Shown: positions 15,818-24,163 of the stretch, in pieces | Position numbering within the stretch: the stretch's first letter is position 1 | How the letters are laid out: every line of letters starts with the position of its first letter | From: Tenacibaculum skagerrakense | Lineage (GTDB): Bacteria; Bacteroidota; Bacteroidia; Flavobacteriales; Flavobacteriaceae | Direction: 5' to 3' | Assembly: GCF_004345825.1 (NCBI RefSeq) | Contig: NZ_SLXM01000001.1 | Location: 620,001 to 684,000, forward strand | DNA length: 64,000 nt | The notes under the pieces: generated by a model | Databases searched by the model: none | Seen by the model: only the letters and a program-made list of their open reading frames with translations | Told to the model about the DNA's origin: nothing | Position numbers and translations under genes: made by a program

Positions 15818-17585
15818 TTGAGTTTGTTTTAGGTAAAGATACAATCATTTTTGTGCCATTTCCTAATTCACTTTCAATATTGAATTTTCCATTATTTTTT
15901 TCAATCATCGATTTTACCAACTGAATACCTAATCCAGTTCCAATGATATCTTCATGTTCTTTTTTATTGAGCAAAACTGAATCATCCAAAAGTTTTAATC
16001 GCGTAGTTTCGCTCATTCCTAACCCAGAATCTTCTACAATTAAATCGGTATATCCTTCTGTGGTAGTTGAGCTATATATTTTGATAAATCCATTGGGTTG
16101 AGAAAACTTAATAGCATTATCAATTAAGTTTCTTAATATGATTTTTAATGATTCTTGATCGGCCTGTACAACTTCTTTTTTAGAAATAGTATTTTCAAAG
16201 TTTAGCTCTTTTTCTAGGAGTAGAGGTTTATAGTTATATGCAACGTGTTCGGTAATAATAAATAAACGTTGACTTTCAATGCTAAAGTATTGTTGTTCCG
16301 TTTGTAATAAGGCCCAATTAAGCAAGTTGTCTAGTAAGCCATAAGCTCCATTTACAATGCTACTATTTTTATGAAGCAAATTCTCTAATGCTTCTAGATT
16401 TTTGGAAGCAAGATTGTCTAGCAACATTTTATTACTTGACTTTAAAGCATTTACAGAAGAACGTAAATCGTGACTAACAATTGAGAATAACTTGTCTTTA
16501 GTCGTATTTAACTCATCTAAAGTTTCTTTTTGAGCGGCAATAATTTTATTGGTTTTTACTTTTTCTCTGAAGAAATAAGCTCCAATTCCTAAAAAGAGAA
16601 GTAAACCTATGGCAGAGAACAAAAAGATTTTGCGTTGTGTTTCTTTTAATCTATTTTCTAATTGTAATACATCGATTTCTTGCTGTTTCGCTGCGACTGC
16701 GAACTCTTTTTCTTTTTGGCCTAACTCATAGATCCTCGCTCTATTATTTATAGAATCTTGCCATTGTTCATATTCTTTTCTGTATTTCAGAGCTTTTTGG
16801 TAATCTTTTCTGTTCTCCTCAATAATTGCCATATTGAAAGCAGCTGTACCTTTTTCATTTAGGATTTTTCTATCCAATTCGAATTGATTGGAATCTATAT
16901 TATCGGAAGATAGTTTTAATATTTTGGATAGATTATAAGCTTTTGTGAAATAATTAATTGCAATGTCATCTATATATTGGTTGTAATACAAATTAGCAAT
17001 ATTATTATAATTACCTATTAACTCTATAGTATCTTTTTCTTTTTTTAAAATTTCCAAGAAATATTTTTCGGCGATACTGTATTTTTTTAATAATAAATAT
17101 GAAACTCCTATATTATTAATAATGTTTTTCCTTTTCATATAGAAGGAGGTATCTTTAGTAGACAATAATGATGAAAAGTATTTTATGGCTTTGTTATAAT
17201 TTTGTTCTTTTAGTGAGATTTCTCCTTGCCGCAGTATAACTAAATTATAGAATTGAAAATCTTTTGAGACTTTTAAAAGTTCATTTAGAGCAGGTTTGTT
17301 CAATTTTAACTTTTCAAAGCTAAATCCTCTAATGAAAAAGCAGTAATCTTTTTCTTGAAAGCTTAATTTATTGTTATTTAAAAGTTTTTCTGTGTATACG
17401 ATAGTTGAGTCCCATTTTTTTTCACAAAAAAAGTCTATTGATTTACTAAATAGAGGAAGATTACTGTGACTTTGGGATTTTTCTTTTATTAAATTGAAAA
17501 GTACTCTATCTTTTTCTTTGGATTGAGAGTTTAAAAAAAAAGAAAAGAAGAAAAATAAAAATGTCAGTTTAATCTTATAAATCAT
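15810..17585 (-). CDS. TPR-containing sensor histidine kinase
   Basis: The 591-residue protein has a signal-like hydrophobic N-terminus (residues 4-20), a TPR-rich sensor region (about 50-270: ...KAIKYFSSLL, IAEKYFLEIL, AINYFTKAYNLS), a coiled segment and one transmembrane helix (about 320-339). The kinase core follows: H box FSIVSHDLRSS with His372, N box RNLIDNAIKFSQ, and G boxes VEDSGLGM and GTGLGIQLVKSMI. The TPRs should be periplasmic, as in the common Bacteroidetes design in which they relay an unknown signal. The partner is the overlapping LytTR regulator. Confidence 0.9.
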   Translation of the reverse strand: MIYKIKLTFLFFFFSFFLNSQSKEKDRVLFNLIKEKSQSHSNLPLFSKSIDFFCEKKWDSTIVYTEKLLNNNKLSFQEKDYCFFIRGFSFEKLKLNKPALNELLKVSKDFQFYNLVILRQGEISLKEQNYNKAIKYFSSLLSTKDTSFYMKRKNIINNIGVSYLLLKKYSIAEKYFLEILKKEKDTIELIGNYNNIANLYYNQYIDDIAINYFTKAYNLSKILKLSSDNIDSNQFELDRKILNEKGTAAFNMAIIEENRKDYQKALKYRKEYEQWQDSINNRARIYELGQKEKEFAVAAKQQEIDVLQLENRLKETQRKIFLFSAIGLLLFLGIGAYFFREKVKTNKIIAAQKETLDELNTTKDKLFSIVSHDLRSSVNALKSSNKMLLDNLASKNLEALENLLHKNSSIVNGAYGLLDNLLNWALLQTEQQYFSIESQRLFIITEHVAYNYKPLLLEKELNFENTISKKEVVQADQESLKIILRNLIDNAIKFSQPNGFIKIYSSTTTEGYTDLIVEDSGLGMSETTRLKLLDDSVLLNKKEHEDIIGTGLGIQLVKSMIEKNNGKFNIESELGNGTKMIVSLPKTNSNG

Positions 17586-17621
17586 ACATTGGCTATAATC
17601 AATTACTAAAACAATGTACGA

Positions 17622-17656
17622 AAAAGCGCTTTAGTATGATATTTAAAAGCGCTTTT
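17622..17656 (-). terminator. Terminator downstream of the small gene at 17671
   Basis: AAAAGCGCTTT (17622-17632) and AAAGCGCTTTT (17646-17656) form an 11-bp stem. On the minus strand a short T-rich stretch follows. It separates the small gene at 17671 from the kinase gene. Confidence 0.65.
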
Positions 17657-17670
17657 ATGTTCAATTTATG

Positions 17671-18120
17671 TTAAAGTGGATCACCAGCTCCAGATTTTAC
17701 AGTAACTTTTGTTCCTCTTGAAGTTGTTGGTCCGTCTGTCATTCCGTTTCCAAATACTGGATTTTGACAATACAATTCAATTTTTTCATCTAAAGTAAAC
17801 CCTAATTGAGTATCAGAAATATTTCCTGTGAGTTCCCAAAGAGTTACATCAGTTGGAGTTGGGTTTTGAGCTTTATTGATATCTACATATAAATTTGCTC
17901 CCTCCGCATATAAAGAGATATCATCCGCGGCAATTGCTGAATCAGTATAAAAATACAATGTTATATTAACTTGATCTCCTAACATTTTAATCGAGCTTGA
18001 ATATGTTCCTTGACCTGGTGCTATCGGATGCACCGGAAATGTATCGTTACCAAAATTCCCAGCATATGTGTTGTGTCCAAATGCTGTTGCTGTGCTCGGT
18101 ATAGTAATTTTTGTCCCCAT
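17671..18120 (-). CDS. Small unrecognised protein next to the LytTR system (cluster member 4)
   Basis: The 149-residue protein (MGTKITIPSTATAFGHNTYAG...) has no signal peptide and no membrane segment. It has one Cys (ELYCQNPVFGNG), a Gly/Pro-rich start and strand-forming stretches (KMLGDQVNITLYFYTD, ISLYAEGANLYVDINK, VTLWELTGNISDTQLGFTL). The 5' leader before its ATG resembles those of the genes at 13691 and 14143. It stands alone, with a terminator after it and a 21-bp-phased direct repeat about 75 bp upstream, a plausible target for the neighbouring LytTR regulator. The family is not recognised. Confidence 0.6.
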   Translation of the reverse strand: MGTKITIPSTATAFGHNTYAGNFGNDTFPVHPIAPGQGTYSSSIKMLGDQVNITLYFYTDSAIAADDISLYAEGANLYVDINKAQNPTPTDVTLWELTGNISDTQLGFTLDEKIELYCQNPVFGNGMTDGPTTSRGTKVTVKSGAGDPL

Positions 18121-18192
18121 AATTTTTAATTTTTGATTATTTATGATAACAAACCAACAAATTAAATATCATTTTTAAAATTTTAAAGGAAC

Positions 18193-18221
18193 AAGAACTG
18201 TATTTTTTGTAATAAGAACCT
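18193..18221 (-). promoter_or_regulatory. Candidate LytTR-regulator direct repeat
   Basis: On the minus strand AGGTTCTT (18214-18221) and CAGTTCTT (18193-18200) are spaced exactly 21 bp, two helical turns, and a third related element TACTGTTT lies at 18225-18232. LytTR proteins bind pairs of short direct repeats with this phasing. The site precedes the small gene at 17671-18120. The exact binding motif of this regulator is unknown. Confidence 0.4.
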
Positions 18222-18294
18222 GATAAACAGTAATCAAGTTTTTGGAGGCTGTTAAGTATATTTTTATTAAAAAGAAACTCTTTTAAATTTATAG

Positions 18295-18302
18295 TAGCTT
18301 TG
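18295..18302 (+). promoter_or_regulatory. -7 element of ruvC
   Basis: TAGCTTTG is an exact TAnnTTTG match. Transcription starting a few bases downstream would begin at or after the in-frame TTG at 18306, which argues for the later start codon at 18327. Confidence 0.6.
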
Positions 18303-18326
18303 TAATTGAAATATCAAAAGATTTTT

Positions 18327-18878
18327 TTGAAGACAGAAAAGATAATATTAGGGATAGATCCAGGAACCACAATCATGGGATTCGGAATTATAAAAGTTAT
18401 TGGTAAGAAGATGGAATTTGTTCAAATGAATGAATTGATCTTAAAAAAATACGATGATCATTACCTTAAGTTAAAACATATTTTCGATCGAACCATTCAA
18501 CTAATAGATACGTATAACCCAGATGAAATTGCTTTGGAAGCTCCGTTTTTTGGTAAAAATGTCCAGTCAATGTTAAAGTTAGGTCGTGCACAAGGAGTTG
18601 CTATGGCAGCTGGTTTATCAAGGGAAATTCCGGTAACAGAATACGCCCCACTTAAAATTAAAATGGCAATAACAGGAAACGGAAAAGCTAGCAAAGAACA
18701 AGTTGCATTAATGTTAAAATCGTTACTTAATCTAAAAGAGTTACCTAAAAATTTAGATGCCACGGACGGATTAGCAGCAGCAGTTTGTCATTTCTATAAT
18801 TCAGGAACAAAAGTAGGAGGTAAGAACTACACAGGTTGGGCATCTTTTGTAAAACAGAATCCTAAAAAAATTAATTAG
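18327..18878 (+). CDS. ruvC: Crossover junction endodeoxyribonuclease RuvC
   Basis: RuvC resolves Holliday junctions together with RuvAB. The catalytic acidic residues are visible in ILGIDPGTTIMGFGI (first Asp), IALEAPFFGKN (Glu) and LDATDGLAAAVCHF (Asp pair). The open frame reaches a TTG at 18306, but the promoter -7 element ends at 18302, so the TTG at 18327 (reading MKTEKIILGIDPGT) is the more likely start; both are non-ATG. The length of 183 residues fits the family. hemW follows after a 110-bp gap with a tandem repeat. Confidence 0.92.
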   Translation: MKTEKIILGIDPGTTIMGFGIIKVIGKKMEFVQMNELILKKYDDHYLKLKHIFDRTIQLIDTYNPDEIALEAPFFGKNVQSMLKLGRAQGVAMAAGLSREIPVTEYAPLKIKMAITGNGKASKEQVALMLKSLLNLKELPKNLDATDGLAAAVCHFYNSGTKVGGKNYTGWASFVKQNPKKIN

Positions 18879-18920
18879 AGTAATTTTTTAAGAAATCAGA
18901 AAAAGCAAATCAATAAATTT

Positions 18921-18983
18921 GATAACTGATAACTGATAACTGATAACTGATAACTGATAACTGATAACTGATAACTGATAACT
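18921..18983. repeat. Perfect heptamer tandem repeat (GATAACT x 9)
   Basis: Nine uninterrupted copies of GATAACT fill 63 bp and end only 5 bp before the TTG start of hemW. The 21-nt reading cycle contains TGA and TAA, so it is not coding. Copy-number change would alter the leader and spacing upstream of hemW. Confidence 0.95.
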
Positions 18984-18988
18984 AAGAA

Positions 18989-20146
18989 TTGGCTGGAATC
19001 TACATTCACATACCGTTTTGTAAACAAGCTTGTCATTATTGCGATTTCCATTTTTCAACTTCTCTGAAAAGAAAAGAAGATATGATGGAAGCGCTGATTT
19101 CTGAGATTGAATTAAGAAAAGATGAATTCAAAGGGGAAGAAGTAGCTACAATTTACTTTGGAGGAGGAACACCAAGTGTTTTATCTACAGATGAAATTCA
19201 AATGTTGATTGATGCAGTGTATAAAAACTATACTATCATTGAAAACCCAGAAATTACCTTAGAAGCAAATCCAGATGATTTAACCAAAATGTCAGTTCGA
19301 GCGCAGTCGAGAACTATTTTTGAAGATTATAAAAGTATTGGGATTAACCGACTCAGTATCGGAATTCAATCGTTTTTTGAGAAAGATTTGAAATTAATGA
19401 ATCGAGCTCACAATGCAGAAGAAGCAAAAAAATGTCTGTCTTTAGCGACTCGCTACTTTGATAATATTTCTATCGATTTAATCTACGGAATTCCGAACAT
19501 TACCAACGAAGAATGGAGAGAAAATATTGAAACGGCATTATCTTTTGGGATTCCTCATATTTCTAGCTATGCGTTAACAGTAGAACCAAAAACAGCACTA
19601 CAAAAGTTTATTGAAAAAGGAATTATTGAGGATGTTGATGATGAGTTAGCACAAGAGCAGTTTTTAATTTTAGTTGATGAATTAGATCAAGCAGGTTTTG
19701 TACATTATGAATTATCTAATTTTGGAAAAGAAGATTTCTTCAGTAAAAACAATTCGGCGTATTGGCAAGGAAAAAAATACTTAGGTATTGGTCCATCTGC
19801 TCATTCTTTTAATGGAAAAGAACGTAGTTGGAATATTGCAAACAATGCTTTGTATATAAAGAAAATCAAGGAAAATAAATTACCAAGAGAGATAGAAGAA
19901 CTCTCAGTTACGGATAGATATAATGAATATATAATGACAGGTTTGCGAACTGTTTGGGGAGTACGTTTTACTCGAATTGAAGAAGAATTTGGAAATCAAT
20001 ATTTACAGTATTTAATAATGCAGGCAGAGAAATTTATTCTTCAAGATTTATTGTATATTGAAAACGATACATTGAAAACAACTCGAAAAGGAAAGTTTTT
20101 AACAGATGGAATTGCTTCCGATTTATTTAAACTGAATTTATCTTGA
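18989..20146 (+). CDS. hemW: Radical SAM coproporphyrinogen oxidase-like haem protein HemW
   Basis: HemW is a radical SAM haem-trafficking protein related to HemN. The cluster motif CKQACHYC (Cys at about 10, 14, 17) lies in IPFCKQACHYCDFHF, followed by YFGGGTPS, TLEANPDDL, INRLSIGIQSF and HYELSNFGK. The start is TTG, giving MAGIYIHIPFC, since no in-frame ATG precedes the Fe-S motif. Between NPDDL and GINRLS the protein has about eight extra residues (MSVRAQSRT region, 101-109) encoded by a copy of the genome's REP-like repeat. Its stop overlaps the TTG start of the next gene (TTGA). Confidence 0.92.
   Translation: MAGIYIHIPFCKQACHYCDFHFSTSLKRKEDMMEALISEIELRKDEFKGEEVATIYFGGGTPSVLSTDEIQMLIDAVYKNYTIIENPEITLEANPDDLTKMSVRAQSRTIFEDYKSIGINRLSIGIQSFFEKDLKLMNRAHNAEEAKKCLSLATRYFDNISIDLIYGIPNITNEEWRENIETALSFGIPHISSYALTVEPKTALQKFIEKGIIEDVDDELAQEQFLILVDELDQAGFVHYELSNFGKEDFFSKNNSAYWQGKKYLGIGPSAHSFNGKERSWNIANNALYIKKIKENKLPREIEELSVTDRYNEYIMTGLRTVWGVRFTRIEEEFGNQYLQYLIMQAEKFILQDLLYIENDTLKTTRKGKFLTDGIASDLFKLNLS
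19290..19314. repeat. REP-like repeat arm embedded in frame in hemW
   Basis: TTCGAGCGCAGTCGAGAA with the preceding TGTCA matches, on the opposite strand, the right arm of the intergenic element at 53401-53424, with one mismatch over 24 nt. It encodes the extra residues 101-109 of HemW. Confidence 0.85.
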
Positions 20147-20889
20147 TCGCAGAAATAATACATAACTCAAAGAAATATAAAATTGATTTAAGTAAACCAA
20201 TTGATATTTCAATTTCAATTGATGTTACCAAGCAAAAAGTAAATGCATGGTATTTAGATGATCCTAAAATATTTCCAGAGCAGTTTGATGAACAAATTAT
20301 CAGTGTTTCTGAAGGAGCTGCGGTAAACTTTAATAGTATTCAGTTTAATCCACATTCTCATATTACGCATACAGAATGTGTCGGTCATATCACTAAAGAA
20401 GTACATTCTGTAAATAAGCATCTATCTCAATTCTTCTTTTTTGCAGAAGTAGTTACAGTAGCACCAGAAACTATAAACGGAGACGAAGTCATTTCAAAGG
20501 AGCAACTAAAATTAGCCTTAGGAAACAAAAAAAGAGAGGCAATTGTGATTAGAACACTTCCTAATGGAAATGATAAAAAAGGAAGAAGGTATTCGAATAC
20601 AAATCCGCCTTATTTATTAGAAGAGGCTGCTATTTACTTAAGAGAAATTGGAATCAAACATTTGTTAATTGATTTGCCTTCTGTAGATAAAGAAAAAGAT
20701 GATGGCTTGTTATTATCTCATAATGCCTTTTGGAATACTAAGGAAGATATACGTTTAGATGCTACCATAACTGAATTTATTTATGTTTCAAATTCGGTAA
20801 AAGATGGCACTTACTTTTTAAACTTGATGATAGCACCATTTGAAAATGATGCTACACCAAGTAAGCCTGTTTTATATGCAATTGATTAA
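20143..20889 (+). CDS. Cyclase-family (kynurenine formamidase-like) protein
   Basis: The 248-residue protein has the metal-binding motif of the PF04199 cyclase family, here as NPHSHITHTECVGHI (about 67-81), which in kynurenine formamidases reads HxGTHxDxPxH. A second family segment is LLIDLPSVDKEKDDG...HNAFW. Members hydrolyse N-formylkynurenine or related amides/lactones, usually with Zn or Mn. No other tryptophan catabolism gene is nearby, so the substrate is open. It begins with TTG overlapping the hemW stop by 4 nt, so translation is coupled. Confidence 0.85.
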   Translation: MIAEIIHNSKKYKIDLSKPIDISISIDVTKQKVNAWYLDDPKIFPEQFDEQIISVSEGAAVNFNSIQFNPHSHITHTECVGHITKEVHSVNKHLSQFFFFAEVVTVAPETINGDEVISKEQLKLALGNKKREAIVIRTLPNGNDKKGRRYSNTNPPYLLEEAAIYLREIGIKHLLIDLPSVDKEKDDGLLLSHNAFWNTKEDIRLDATITEFIYVSNSVKDGTYFLNLMIAPFENDATPSKPVLYAID

Positions 20890-20893
20890 TAAT

Positions 20894-22033
20894 TTAATCT
20901 AACCAATTGTTTTCTTTTAAATTTTGTAAAGTAGTATTCATAATTTCATTTAGTTTACTTCTATACTTATTGAATAATCCAATGAAGATGATGTCTTTTT
21001 CAGGAATACTAATAAGAAATGCTGTGAAGCCTCCCTGGGATCCTGTATGGTAAATTACATTTGTGTCTAATGAAGGTGTTTTTTCAGAAACAAATCTTCT
21101 GTCCCCAGTAAACCAACTGTAACCAATATTAGGAGGAATTGTATCCGACCAATTTTTAGGATAATAAGGCTTTCTAGACTCTTCGGTTAATTCTTTACTT
21201 AAAAAAGTGTTTTTTCGAATTGCTTCTTCGTATTTAGCTAACTCTAATACGGAACTCCATATGCCACCATTACCAGAAGCAGCAAAAGTAGGTACTTCTC
21301 CATAATCAATTTCAATATAATTCCCATTATCATCTTTATAGTAACTGTGCGCAACCCCAGTTTCAGGATGAGGTCCGTCAGTAATTTTGCTATTTTTCAT
21401 TCCAGAAGGTTTGAAAATATTTTCTTTGATAAAGTCTTGCCATTTTTTTTCTGCTAAACCTTCAATAATTAAAGCTAATCCATTATATGAAGGATTAGAG
21501 TATTGATATCGTTCTCCAGATTCAAAATTCAAACTATCAGCTCGTTTTATAGGTTCAAAATTGGCGGTATCTTTAGCCGTTATAAAGAATTCATAATTAT
21601 CTTTTACATTTCTTAAATCAGGAAGTCCTGATGTATGAGATAGCATATGTTTGATTTTGACTTTTTGAGCGATTTCTTTGTTGTCAAAATCTTTAAAGTA
21701 TTTATAAATACTATCTTCTATAGATAATTTCCCTTGTTCTTGAAGAATTAATATTCCGTTAGAGACAAAAGTTTTGGAAATAGAGCCTGTATTAAAAATT
21801 GTGTTTTCTGTAATTTTTTTACCAGTTTTTATGTCTTCTACACCATAACTTTTCATAAAAACTATCTCTCCATTTTTTTTTAGTAAAACGGAACCTCCTG
21901 GCTCATCCATTTTAAATGTCGATAAAAGTAGGCTGTCAAGTTCTTTAGTGACGTTTTCTTTTTGAGTATTAGTAGTCTTTTTTGAGCAAGAAATTATTGT
22001 TAAGCCCATAAGTATGAATAGAAGTCTTTTCAT
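20894..22033 (-). CDS. Serine hydrolase lipoprotein, class C beta-lactamase fold
   Basis: The 379-residue protein has a lipobox (LTIISC, Cys16) and a class C beta-lactamase/D-aminopeptidase-like domain. The active site reads Ser84-Ile-Ser-Lys87 (GSISKTF), Tyr178-Ser-Asn180 (YSN), and a C-terminal HTGSQGGF in place of the KTG box. Such proteins are more often peptidases or esterases than true beta-lactamases. It should be anchored on the periplasmic side or cell surface. Its stop lies 4 bp from the stop of the convergent cyclase gene. Confidence 0.9.
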   Translation of the reverse strand: MKRLLFILMGLTIISCSKKTTNTQKENVTKELDSLLLSTFKMDEPGGSVLLKKNGEIVFMKSYGVEDIKTGKKITENTIFNTGSISKTFVSNGILILQEQGKLSIEDSIYKYFKDFDNKEIAQKVKIKHMLSHTSGLPDLRNVKDNYEFFITAKDTANFEPIKRADSLNFESGERYQYSNPSYNGLALIIEGLAEKKWQDFIKENIFKPSGMKNSKITDGPHPETGVAHSYYKDDNGNYIEIDYGEVPTFAASGNGGIWSSVLELAKYEEAIRKNTFLSKELTEESRKPYYPKNWSDTIPPNIGYSWFTGDRRFVSEKTPSLDTNVIYHTGSQGGFTAFLISIPEKDIIFIGLFNKYRSKLNEIMNTTLQNLKENNWLD

Positions 22034-22189
22034 AGCTATATTTTATTTAGATTTTAGGTTTCGTTTGCAATTTAGTTAAAATCTTAGAATGTAAATTGTT
22101 CTTTTTAGTTTAGCTTAAATCTTCTTGAATTTGTGACTTATATTTAAAAGAAGCGTCTTAGTTTGCATAAGAAGAACTATATTTAACCT

Positions 22190-22801
22190 ATGGAATTATT
22201 GTTTTTAGGATCTGCAGTAGGAGCTGTAATATCGTATTTTATTTTTCAAAAGTTTTCTAATGATAGAAGAAAAAACTTAACAGAAACTCAATCTGTAATA
22301 CTTCTTGATAAAATAAAAAAGGTTACAAAATTAATTACAGTAGAAGGTGAGTTTGCTGAGATTTATCATCATGAAGATAAGCAGAATAAACTTTTAGGAT
22401 TAATATCAAGTAAGAAAAAAGCTATTATTTTAATCAATGCAAAAACACATATTGGTTTTGATTTTAGAAAGATTAAAATGCAAGCCGATACCAAAAATAA
22501 AACAATAAAATTGTCTAATTTTCCTGAGCCGGAAGTGCTTTCAATTGAGCCAACGATACGTTTTTACGATATTCAAGATGGATTGTTAAACAAATTTTCG
22601 TCTGAGGATTTGACGCAAGTAAATCAGGCTGCAAAAGAACATGTGTTGCAAAAAATTCCGGAAAGTAATTTAATGCAAGCGGCAAATCATGAAGCGCTTG
22701 AAGCAATTGCTTTAATGAAAAATTTAATAGAAACAATTGGATGGCAACTAGATTATTCTTCTTTAGAGTTGCCTAATGGAAACATACAATTACTAGAATA
22801 A
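22190..22801 (+). CDS. DUF4230 family membrane-anchored protein
   Basis: The 203-residue protein has a short N-terminal membrane anchor (LLFLGSAVGAVISYFIFQKF) and the DUF4230 layout: LDKIKKVTKLITVEGEFAEIYHH, KKAIILINAKTHIGFDFRKI, LSIEPTIRFYDIQDGLLN, and a helical region with AANHEALEAIALMKNLIETIGW. The family is widespread in Bacteroidetes and has no known function. The next gene begins at the base after its stop, so the two form an operon. Confidence 0.85.
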   Translation: MELLFLGSAVGAVISYFIFQKFSNDRRKNLTETQSVILLDKIKKVTKLITVEGEFAEIYHHEDKQNKLLGLISSKKKAIILINAKTHIGFDFRKIKMQADTKNKTIKLSNFPEPEVLSIEPTIRFYDIQDGLLNKFSSEDLTQVNQAAKEHVLQKIPESNLMQAANHEALEAIALMKNLIETIGWQLDYSSLELPNGNIQLLE

Positions 22802-23167
22802 ATGCACGTAGAACAACTTAGAGATTATTGCATAGCTAAAAAAGGAGTGACAGAACATTTTCCTTTTGATGAAGTAACCTTAGTTTTTAAGGTGATGGGA
22901 AAAATGTTTGCTTTAACTGGGTTAGATCGTTGGGAAAAAGGAGAAGAAAAAGTCAATCTTAAATGTGATCCTGATAAGTCTGAGGAATTAAGAGCGGAAT
23001 ACGAAAGTATTAATCCAGGATTTCATATGAATAAAAAACATTGGAATACTATAACATTAAATATTGATGTTCCAGATGCTTTAGTTCGTGAGTTGATTGA
23101 TCATTCTTATGATTTAGTTGTTAGTGGGTTGACAAAGAAATTAAAGGAAGAATTAAAGTCTCTGTAA
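22802..23167 (+). CDS. MmcQ/YjbR family protein
   Basis: The 121-residue protein has the YjbR/MmcQ double-wing fold signature: LRDYCIAKKGVTEHFPFDEVTLVFKVMGKMFAL, then VNLKCDPDKSEELRAEYESINPGFHMNKKHWNTI and LIDHSYDLVV. The family is described as DNA-binding-like, with no firm cellular role. It is the second gene of an operon with the DUF4230 gene and overlaps the convergent AraC gene by 15 bp at its 3' end. Confidence 0.9.
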   Translation: MHVEQLRDYCIAKKGVTEHFPFDEVTLVFKVMGKMFALTGLDRWEKGEEKVNLKCDPDKSEELRAEYESINPGFHMNKKHWNTITLNIDVPDALVRELIDHSYDLVVSGLTKKLKEELKSL

Positions 23168-24007
23168 CATAGCGTTTCTATATTTTAAAGGAGTTGTTTT
23201 TTTTATTGCTAAGAACTTACGGTTAAAATTCGAAAGACTGTTATAACCACATTTGTAAGCAATCTCTTTTATAGATATTTCATTGTTGGTAGTCAATAAT
23301 TTACATGCATTTTCAATTCTAAGTTCATTTAAAAACGTAAAATAACTTTTATTGGTTCGTTTTTTAAAATATCTACAAAAAGCATTTTTAGTCATATTAG
23401 CCTTTTCTGCAATAGTGTCTAAAGTAATTTCTGAATTAAAATTATCCATCGTATAACGCATAATAGTCTGCATTCTTTTTCCACTATCATCACTATGCTT
23501 TTTTTGAGCGATAAAGCTTGCCAAAGGAATCGATTCACTTTTGTTTAGGATTTTCAAAAGCTCCAAAAAGGTGATAAATCGTTCTAGATTAGAAGCCTTT
23601 TGTAATTGTAAAAACAAAGGAACTAGAGGTTGAGAATTTATTAGTTTACATCCATTTGAAGATTTTTTGAAAAAGTAATCAAGTTCCTTGAAATCATCCA
23701 GTTTAAAAAAGCCTGTACCAAAGGAAGTTTCAGTAAAGAACAAAGAAATCATAAACGAATCAGCCTTTTCCTCATTTCCATCGCTTTTAAATACATGTGG
23801 TAAGTTGCTTCCAATTACAAATACATCATTTTCTGAATATTGATGAATGGTATCGCCGACAACCAAAGTGCCTTTACCCTTAATAATACATGAGATCTGA
23901 ATTTCTTCATGTTCATGAAAATTACCATAAAAAATAGGCGTTTTATCCTCTTGATAAATAACTCCTAGATTTTTGGGTTTTGGTATTTTAAAAGGAAGAA
24001 CCTTCAT
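23153..24007 (-). CDS. AraC-family regulator of the hydroxyproline operon
   Basis: The 284-residue protein has an N-terminal cupin-type sensor domain (EIQISCIIKGKGTLVVGDTIHQYSENDVFVIGSNLPHVF) and a C-terminal double helix-turn-helix (about 185-284: ITLDTIAEKANMTKNAFCRYFKKRTNKSYFTFLNELRIENACKLL, IKEIAYKCGYNSLSNFNRKFLAIKKTTP). It is divergent from the four-gene catabolic operon beginning at 24164, which implies it responds to hydroxyproline or a pathway intermediate; that link is inferred from position. Its last 15 bp overlap the YjbR gene. Confidence 0.9.
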   Translation of the reverse strand: MKVLPFKIPKPKNLGVIYQEDKTPIFYGNFHEHEEIQISCIIKGKGTLVVGDTIHQYSENDVFVIGSNLPHVFKSDGNEEKADSFMISLFFTETSFGTGFFKLDDFKELDYFFKKSSNGCKLINSQPLVPLFLQLQKASNLERFITFLELLKILNKSESIPLASFIAQKKHSDDSGKRMQTIMRYTMDNFNSEITLDTIAEKANMTKNAFCRYFKKRTNKSYFTFLNELRIENACKLLTTNNEISIKEIAYKCGYNSLSNFNRKFLAIKKTTPLKYRNAMLQRL

Positions 24008-24138
24008 TACTATTAATTTATATAAAGACGTTATAAAATTAGCTTATATTATTCTTATTGATGTTAAATCATTTTAAAAAAGATAATATAGTATTATTTT
24101 AAGGTAATAATTATAATTTAGTTAGAAGATTTTGAATA

Positions 24139-24146
24139 TAAATTTG
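24139..24146 (+). promoter_or_regulatory. -7 element of the hydroxyproline operon
   Basis: TAAATTTG matches TAnnTTTG exactly, 17 nt before the ATG at 24164. TTTA at 24117-24120 is the nearest -33-like box. A small inverted repeat, ATAATA-TAG-TATTAT, lies about 50 bp upstream and could be part of the AraC target. Confidence 0.5.
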
Positions 24147-24163
24147 CCAAAAAACTACATATA

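Noticed and set aside
13383..18120. Phage or toxin-antitoxin origin for the small-protein cluster
   Set aside because: No integrase, toxin fold, antitoxin DNA-binding domain, tail or capsid feature is visible; the base composition looks like the surroundings.
18921..18983. Short tandem repeats considered as a CRISPR array
   Set aside because: The units are 7 bp with no spacers and no cas genes are present.
20894..22033. Resistance beta-lactamase
   Set aside because: SxxK and YxN are present, but the KTG box is replaced by HTGSQGG and the protein is a lipoprotein without a resistance context; a general serine hydrolase is the safer reading.
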